From contig NZ_JAEUAK010000014.1 of assembly GCF_019511345.1 (NCBI RefSeq), positions 62,001 to 126,000 of the forward strand: a stretch of 64,000 nt of DNA, in the 5' to 3' direction. The notes below the pieces were generated by a model that worked only from the letters and a program-made list of their open reading frames with translations, made no database searches and was not told the DNA's origin. A program made the translations under genes and the position numbers. Position 1 is the first letter of the stretch; the number at the start of each line of letters is the position of its first letter. Shown here one piece after another: positions 58,565 to 64,000 of this stretch. Source of the stretch: Rhizobium mesosinicum (lineage in GTDB: Bacteria > Pseudomonadota > Alphaproteobacteria > Rhizobiales > Rhizobiaceae).

Positions 58565-60076
58565 CTATGATTCGACGGGCAGTATTCCAGCCCTTGTGCA
58601 CCATTCGCGCAAGGGGGCAAGTGCCTCGTGCCGCAGCGCCACCTTAAGATAAGACAGCGTGCGCGGCATATGCTGCAGGTAGCCGGGCTTGCCGTCCCGC
58701 TGCAGGAGCCGCACCCAGAGGCCGGCCAGCTTGCAGTTTCGCTGCGCTGACATGATGGCCCATGCCTTCATGAATTCGGCTTCGTCGAAGTTGCCTTGCG
58801 CCCGCCGGAGCGAAAGATAGTCATCCATTAACTGCTGGAAGAGATCCGGTTCGATCGTGACCCGCGCATCCTGAACGATGGAGGCAAGGTCGTAGGCGGT
58901 TGGCCCGATCATCGCATCCTGAAAATCGATGATCCCGATCCTGCGGAGGCCGCTCTCGTGTTCGCGCCAGATGATGTTCGGCGAATGGAAATCGCGCAGC
59001 AGCAGGTTTTTTTCGGCCGATTGCAGCTCGTCGATCAGATTGTCCCAGATTGCCAGATACTCGTCTCGCTCCGCATCCGTCGGTCCCGTTCCGCGTCTCC
59101 AGGCCATGTGCCAGTCGAGTACGAGCCGCACCTCCATCTTCATGGCGGCGCGATCGAAATCCGGAATATGATGCGTGTGTGTTGCCGAAACCGGGATATC
59201 CTGCGGGATTTTCATCGAGTGGAGATGGGCAAGGCAGGCGACGCTTTCGCGGTAGCGCTCAACGATCGGCCGGCCTTCGTCGTCGAGGACACTGTCCGTG
59301 CCCAAATCCTCGATCAGCAGGATGCCCTGCTCGTAATCGACCTTTTCGATTGTCGGCGTTGCAAAACCACGTTCACGCAACGCATCGGCGATCGCGACGA
59401 ATGGATAGGCGTCGACCGCCAGATGCGCGACCTTGGGATAGGGTTTGCCGTCATAGATCGGCGGGCCTTCCGGTGGCGGCCGCCAATCCATAAGGATTTT
59501 CCGTGTGCCGTCGCTCAGATGGAAATATTCATAGGCCCGAAGCGAAGCATCGCCCGTCAGGAACCGCCGTTCCGCATCGCCGTAGCCGGCGTCGATGAGG
59601 AAGCGGCGGATCGCCAGCACCCGATGGATTCGGACCAAGGCCTTCTCCGGTGCCGCGATTGTCGCACGACGGCCGGCACCCTCATGTTCCAGCCGCAAGG
59701 AGATGCGCGATACCGGCAATTCACCTTCGGCCATCTCCGGCCATTCGACGATGCAGATACCGTTTTCGAGCGCTTCGTCGAAACCGAGCTCCGTCAATTC
59801 CGAGGAGTCGCCAAGCCGATAGAGATCGAAATGCGAGACGGGAATGCGCAGATCGTAGGATTGCACCAGCGTGAAAGTGGGGCTCGGAACTTCCAGTCCG
59901 TCATCATCAGCCATGGCGCGCAGGAAAGCCCGCGCCAGCGAGGATTTTCCGGCACCGAGATCGCCCGACAGCGCCAGGCAATCACCGGCTTTCAGCGCAA
60001 GCGCCAGATCATTGCCAAGGCGAAGGGTTGCCGCATCGTCTTCCAGAAAAAGCGAGATGACGTCGCCTTGCGTCAT
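58565..60076 (-). CDS. Fusion of TsaE ATPase and AmgK-like amino-sugar kinase
   Basis: A 503-residue two-domain protein. Residues 1-150 are TsaE, the ATPase needed for the tRNA t6A37 modification, with P-loop LSGDLGAGKSSLARAF and SPTFTLVQSYD. Residues about 165-500 are an aminoglycoside-phosphotransferase-fold kinase like AmgK, with LLLRDFHSPNIIW (catalytic loop) and IIDFQDAMIGPTAYDLAS (metal-binding). AmgK phosphorylates MurNAc and GlcNAc at the anomeric carbon. The DNA has no frameshift or stop between the domains. The ATG overlaps the divL stop by 4 bp; the MurU-like gene follows. Confidence 0.9.
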   Translation of the reverse strand: MTQGDVISLFLEDDAATLRLGNDLALALKAGDCLALSGDLGAGKSSLARAFLRAMADDDGLEVPSPTFTLVQSYDLRIPVSHFDLYRLGDSSELTELGFDEALENGICIVEWPEMAEGELPVSRISLRLEHEGAGRRATIAAPEKALVRIHRVLAIRRFLIDAGYGDAERRFLTGDASLRAYEYFHLSDGTRKILMDWRPPPEGPPIYDGKPYPKVAHLAVDAYPFVAIADALRERGFATPTIEKVDYEQGILLIEDLGTDSVLDDEGRPIVERYRESVACLAHLHSMKIPQDIPVSATHTHHIPDFDRAAMKMEVRLVLDWHMAWRRGTGPTDAERDEYLAIWDNLIDELQSAEKNLLLRDFHSPNIIWREHESGLRRIGIIDFQDAMIGPTAYDLASIVQDARVTIEPDLFQQLMDDYLSLRRAQGNFDEAEFMKAWAIMSAQRNCKLAGLWVRLLQRDGKPGYLQHMPRTLSYLKVALRHEALAPLREWCTRAGILPVES

Positions 60077-62658
60077 TCGGCGGCGACGGAATGGGGCAGG
60101 TTGATGGAAGGGATGCGGCAGGTCACTGTCGTTCCCTTGCCGGGTTCGCTGTCGATGCTGACCTCGCCATTGTGCAGGCTGACGAAGCTGTCGACGATCG
60201 AGAGGCCAAGCCCGGCACCGCCACGCTTTCCGCTCTTCGCACCGGTTGCGAAACGGTCGAAGACGGTAGCGATCATATCAGGTGAGATACCGGGGCCGCG
60301 ATCCCTTACGGAGAAGACAAAATCCGTGCCCTCGCGACGGCAGTCCAGCGCGATCGATGCGCCCTCGGGCGAGAAGTTAGCGGCATTGGCAAGAAGCTTC
60401 AGCAGGATCTGCTTCAGCCGCTGCGGATCGGCAACGATCGAGCCCAGGTAGGCCGGCGCGGTGATCTCCAGCGAAACGCCGCTCTCGTGCAGCCGGTCGG
60501 CGATCTGCATGGAGACGTCGTCGAGTAGATCGGCGAGATCGATTTCCGCGTAGTTCAGCCGCATGATGCCGGCATCGACGGTCGCGAGATCGAGGATGTC
60601 GTTGACGAGCGTCAGAAGCACCGAGGATGAGGTGGCAATATGGTCGATATATTCGGCCTGCCGCTCGTTCAGCGGGCCGACCCCTGGGGTGCGCAGCAGA
60701 TCGGTAAAGCCGATGATATTCGTCAGCGGCGAGCGCAGTTCGTAGGAGACATGCTGCACGAAGTCGTTCTTCAGCTCGTCCGCCTTGCGCAGCGCCTCGT
60801 TCTTTTCCGTCAGCGCCCGTTCGGCGCGTACGCTGTCTGTCATGTTGACGAAGGTCAGCATGGTCTGAGCGTTCGGCAGAGGGATGACAGCAAAGTCGAG
60901 CACGAGGCCGGACAGCAGTTCGAGCGTCCCCTGGCTGGAACGACGCTCGTCGTCGAAGCTGGTGATCAGCTCCGCAAAGGTCTTCCAGCCATCGGGCTGG
61001 TCATAGGACGGGGCGCAAGCCTCGCCGATGCCGCGGATATGTGTGCCGGGCTTGGCTTCCGTCTCGGTAATACCCCAGAGCGCACGGAAGGCCGGGTTGG
61101 AGAGGCGGATCCGGCCGTCAGGTCCGAAGACCGCAACGCCTTCCGAAAGGTGGTCGATCGTCTCGCCCTGTACCTTCACCAGCGTATTGTAGCGCGTTTC
61201 GAGATCGACCTGCTCGGTCAGGTTCTCGAAGACCCATGTCGCGCCGCCCTGTGGATGCGCGGTCGCAAAAACGCGCAGCGTCTGCCCGTTCGGCAGGTGC
61301 CAGAGGTCGGATTGCGTATCGAGCGAGCGATAGACGGAAAGCGCTGTTTCCTTCCACGATTTCCAGTTCAGCTGGTCCGGCAGTTTCTTGGCTGCGCGAA
61401 GGCGTTCCAGAAGCTCGCTGTTGTCAGGCTTGCTTTCGAGGAACGAAATATCGAGCTCCCAGAGCGAGACGAAGGCCTGATTATAGAACTGCAGCCGGCG
61501 GTCGCCGTCGAAAATGGCAACAGGGGTCGCCAGATGATCGAGTGTTTCCGCATGGCTCTTAAGCGTCCGCTCAAGTTCGGCGCGAACCGCTTCGACATCG
61601 GAAACATCGACGGCAAGGCCGGCCGAGCCGTTGGGGACCTTTACGTCGACCACGTCAAAGAATGTGCGGTTGCCGCGAACGACTGTCGAAATTGTATCGT
61701 GGAAAGGCGATTCCGGCGTTGTCGAGGCGTGGATACGCTCGCGGGCGACGGTCGTCAGGATTTCGCGGCCTTCATTGACAGCCTGCTGGGGTGATTGTGC
61801 TTCGACGGCATCGCCATAGGCATGGTTCACCCAGGTCAGGCGTCCGGCGGTATCACGCTGCCAGGCTGGCATATCGATAGCGTCGAGCATGGTTTGAAAG
61901 GCGGAGATCGACGTCATCAGCCGATCGCGTTCGATCTTCAGCTCTGCCAGCTCGGCGCGCAGATTGTTGAGCGCAACGAAACGTACGAAGGCGCGGCCGC
62001 CGGAAACCCGGCCTTGTGCTTCGATCACTTCGTCCCTCATAGTCTCGATCACCATGTCGAAACTTTCGGCCTGTTCACGCAGGCGGCCGACGGCCCGCTC
62101 CAGTTCGGAGGCCGATCGCGCCTTCAGCCAGAGGCCGAAGGCAAGGAATTCATTGTCCTGTGGGGCGCCGGTTTCCGGTGGAAGCTGGCCGAGGAGTTCA
62201 GGCCGGGCACCGCCGTCCCAGATGACGATCCGTCGGTTCTTGTCGGCAATAAGCGCCTCATATTGGGAGATGCGCTGTTGCGCGTCCGAAAGCGCCGAGC
62301 GGATTTCGCGACTTTCATTTTCGAGATTGCCGCGCTGGCGCACCAGCCAGAGCGTCGAGAGCAGGGCAGCCGAAATCACGCCGATGACAACGGAAAGGCC
62401 TACAACCTGCGAGGAAGTGAAAAGATGTGCCGATGCGCCGATAACAGGCTCTGCCTGCGCCAGAACCGGCCATGCCGGTACGGCGACCGCAGTGCTTGCA
62501 GCGCATAGTTTTGCAATACGTGCCAAAGACCATTGCTTCTGCCTTGCGGTCACTCGGACCGCGGCGAACTTATATTCTTGGCCCGCCTGAAGCGGGCGGT
62601 CAGCGGCGTAAGCGCCATCCTCCGCCTGGCCGGGCAGGCTGTATTTCATTTTCGACAT
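60073..62658 (-). CDS. divL: DivL-type PAS sensor kinase with tyrosine in the H-box
   Basis: An 861-residue membrane protein: hydrophobic segments at about residues 45-66 and 84-106, a coiled coil, several PAS-like domains (about residues 230-590), then a histidine-kinase-type dimerisation and ATPase region. The phosphorylation motif reads DFVQHVSYELRSPLT, with Tyr639 (codon 60742-60744) where kinases have histidine, as in Caulobacter DivL. The N box (LLANAANFSP), G1 (DRGPGIS) and G2 (GGAGLGLSIV) are largely kept. Caulobacter DivL controls CckA and so CtrA. No response regulator is adjacent. The stop overlaps the tsaE-amgK start. Confidence 0.85.
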   Translation of the reverse strand: MSKMKYSLPGQAEDGAYAADRPLQAGQEYKFAAVRVTARQKQWSLARIAKLCAASTAVAVPAWPVLAQAEPVIGASAHLFTSSQVVGLSVVIGVISAALLSTLWLVRQRGNLENESREIRSALSDAQQRISQYEALIADKNRRIVIWDGGARPELLGQLPPETGAPQDNEFLAFGLWLKARSASELERAVGRLREQAESFDMVIETMRDEVIEAQGRVSGGRAFVRFVALNNLRAELAELKIERDRLMTSISAFQTMLDAIDMPAWQRDTAGRLTWVNHAYGDAVEAQSPQQAVNEGREILTTVARERIHASTTPESPFHDTISTVVRGNRTFFDVVDVKVPNGSAGLAVDVSDVEAVRAELERTLKSHAETLDHLATPVAIFDGDRRLQFYNQAFVSLWELDISFLESKPDNSELLERLRAAKKLPDQLNWKSWKETALSVYRSLDTQSDLWHLPNGQTLRVFATAHPQGGATWVFENLTEQVDLETRYNTLVKVQGETIDHLSEGVAVFGPDGRIRLSNPAFRALWGITETEAKPGTHIRGIGEACAPSYDQPDGWKTFAELITSFDDERRSSQGTLELLSGLVLDFAVIPLPNAQTMLTFVNMTDSVRAERALTEKNEALRKADELKNDFVQHVSYELRSPLTNIIGFTDLLRTPGVGPLNERQAEYIDHIATSSSVLLTLVNDILDLATVDAGIMRLNYAEIDLADLLDDVSMQIADRLHESGVSLEITAPAYLGSIVADPQRLKQILLKLLANAANFSPEGASIALDCRREGTDFVFSVRDRGPGISPDMIATVFDRFATGAKSGKRGGAGLGLSIVDSFVSLHNGEVSIDSEPGKGTTVTCRIPSINLPHSVAAE

Positions 62659-62860
62659 CCGAGGTATGTCTCCGTCCTTTAATGTGCCGCATCACGACAA
62701 GACATCCCATTTTCGTGGAAAACGGAGAGCTCCGAAACCACGAATCAAGTCTTAAAACAATACTTCGGAAGGGAATCGACGGAAAGAGAGCGCCCAAAAA
62801 ATAAGCCTCGGCATTTGTCAATGCCGAGGCCACCACATCTTGTGGATATTGAAGGTGAAA
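62659..62860. other. Gap upstream of divL
   Basis: The 202-bp gap holds the ahcY terminator at its left end and presumably the divL operon promoter. GGAG lies about 13 bases upstream of the divL ATG. No further feature is seen. Confidence 0.4.
62805..62830 (-). terminator. Terminator after ahcY
   Basis: An 11-bp perfect stem (GCCTCGGCATT / AATGCCGAGGC) with a 4-base loop. On the minus strand, the direction of ahcY, it is followed by TTATTTTTTGG, a good U tract. Confidence 0.88.

Positions 62861-64000
<1,140 letters not shown>

Noticed and set aside
58958..60451. A 497-codon plus-strand frame opposite the tsaE-amgK fusion and divL
   Set aside because: It crosses the boundary of two well supported genes on the other strand and has no domain signature.
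61700..62658. Frameshift or truncation in the divL N-terminal region
   Set aside because: The frame is continuous, and the membrane segments and PAS-like domains follow in a sensible order, so the gene appears intact.
62833..62845. CCACA-TCT-TGTGG small inverted repeat and DnaA-like TGTGGATAT after ahcY
   Set aside because: Short, and one base off the DnaA box consensus; it lies far from the candidate origin beside an already clear terminator.

Overview
The window reads as chromosomal, housekeeping-dense DNA from a member of the Rhizobiaceae, most likely genus Rhizobium (Rhizobium/Agrobacterium/Sinorhizobium group). The basis is protein-level recognition and gene order: leuS-lptE-holA / parB-parA-rsmG-mnmG-mnmE-rho-hemJ-hemE / PPSR-maf-aroE-coaE-dnaQ, then secB-fxsA / timA-mltA-smr-HTH-gyrB, then trpF-trpB-trpA-accD-folC. 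This is the order typical of the origin region of rhizobial chromosomes. I see no insertion sequence, prophage, CRISPR array, tRNA or rRNA gene. Species cannot be fixed from the sequence alone.

Layout. 1-11 kb: the 3' part of a large NAD-glutamate dehydrogenase gene, a UMF1-type transporter, and a minus-strand block (purH, a heparinase II/III-like gene, rsmB, htpX), followed by an SDHAF4-like small protein and a secreted thermonuclease. 11-16 kb: acs diverging from trcR, an isolated flagellin gene with a 416-bp upstream gap, and a YggS-family gene. 16-20 kb: leuS-lptE-holA. 20.4-29.2 kb: a minus-strand block with the chromosome partition genes parA and parB, rsmG, mnmG, mnmE, rho, hemJ and hemE. 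29.23-29.63 kb: a 401-bp gap between hemE and the PPSR gene, with two perfect DnaA boxes, an AT-rich stretch and two GANTC sites. By position (hemE-PPSR, as in Caulobacter) and content this is the best candidate for the chromosomal origin of replication. Genes left of it point left and genes right of it point right, so both arms are transcribed with the inferred forks. Three strong parS-like sites (22760, 24716, 31085) and one degenerate site (24752) flank it.

29.6-39.9 kb: PPSR, maf, aroE, coaE and dnaQ; secB and fxsA on the other strand; a tightly overlapping timA-mltA-smr-HTH cluster; gyrB. 39.9-44.7 kb: a nitroreductase diverging from a glutathionyl-hydroquinone reductase over a region with two palindromes, an FAH-family hydrolase, a PHB depolymerase and a DUF2852 protein. 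44.7-50.7 kb: a YgjP-type metallopeptidase, then trpF-trpB-trpA-accD-folC. 50.7-62.7 kb: a minus-strand operon-like run divL - tsaE/amgK fusion - murU-like - addB - addA - trxA. 62.8-64 kb: the 3' part of ahcY.

No wholly new system stands out. The observations I rate highest are the candidate oriC with its flanking parS sites (two of them encoding the same Ser-Arg-Glu-Thr peptide in rsmG and aroE), a DivL-type kinase with tyrosine in place of the phospho-accepting histidine, a TsaE-AmgK fusion coupled to a MurU-like gene, an AccD that lacks three of the four zinc-ribbon cysteines, an AddB with no iron-sulfur cysteines, an MltA without a visible export signal, and a perfect 14-bp palindrome between two redox genes.
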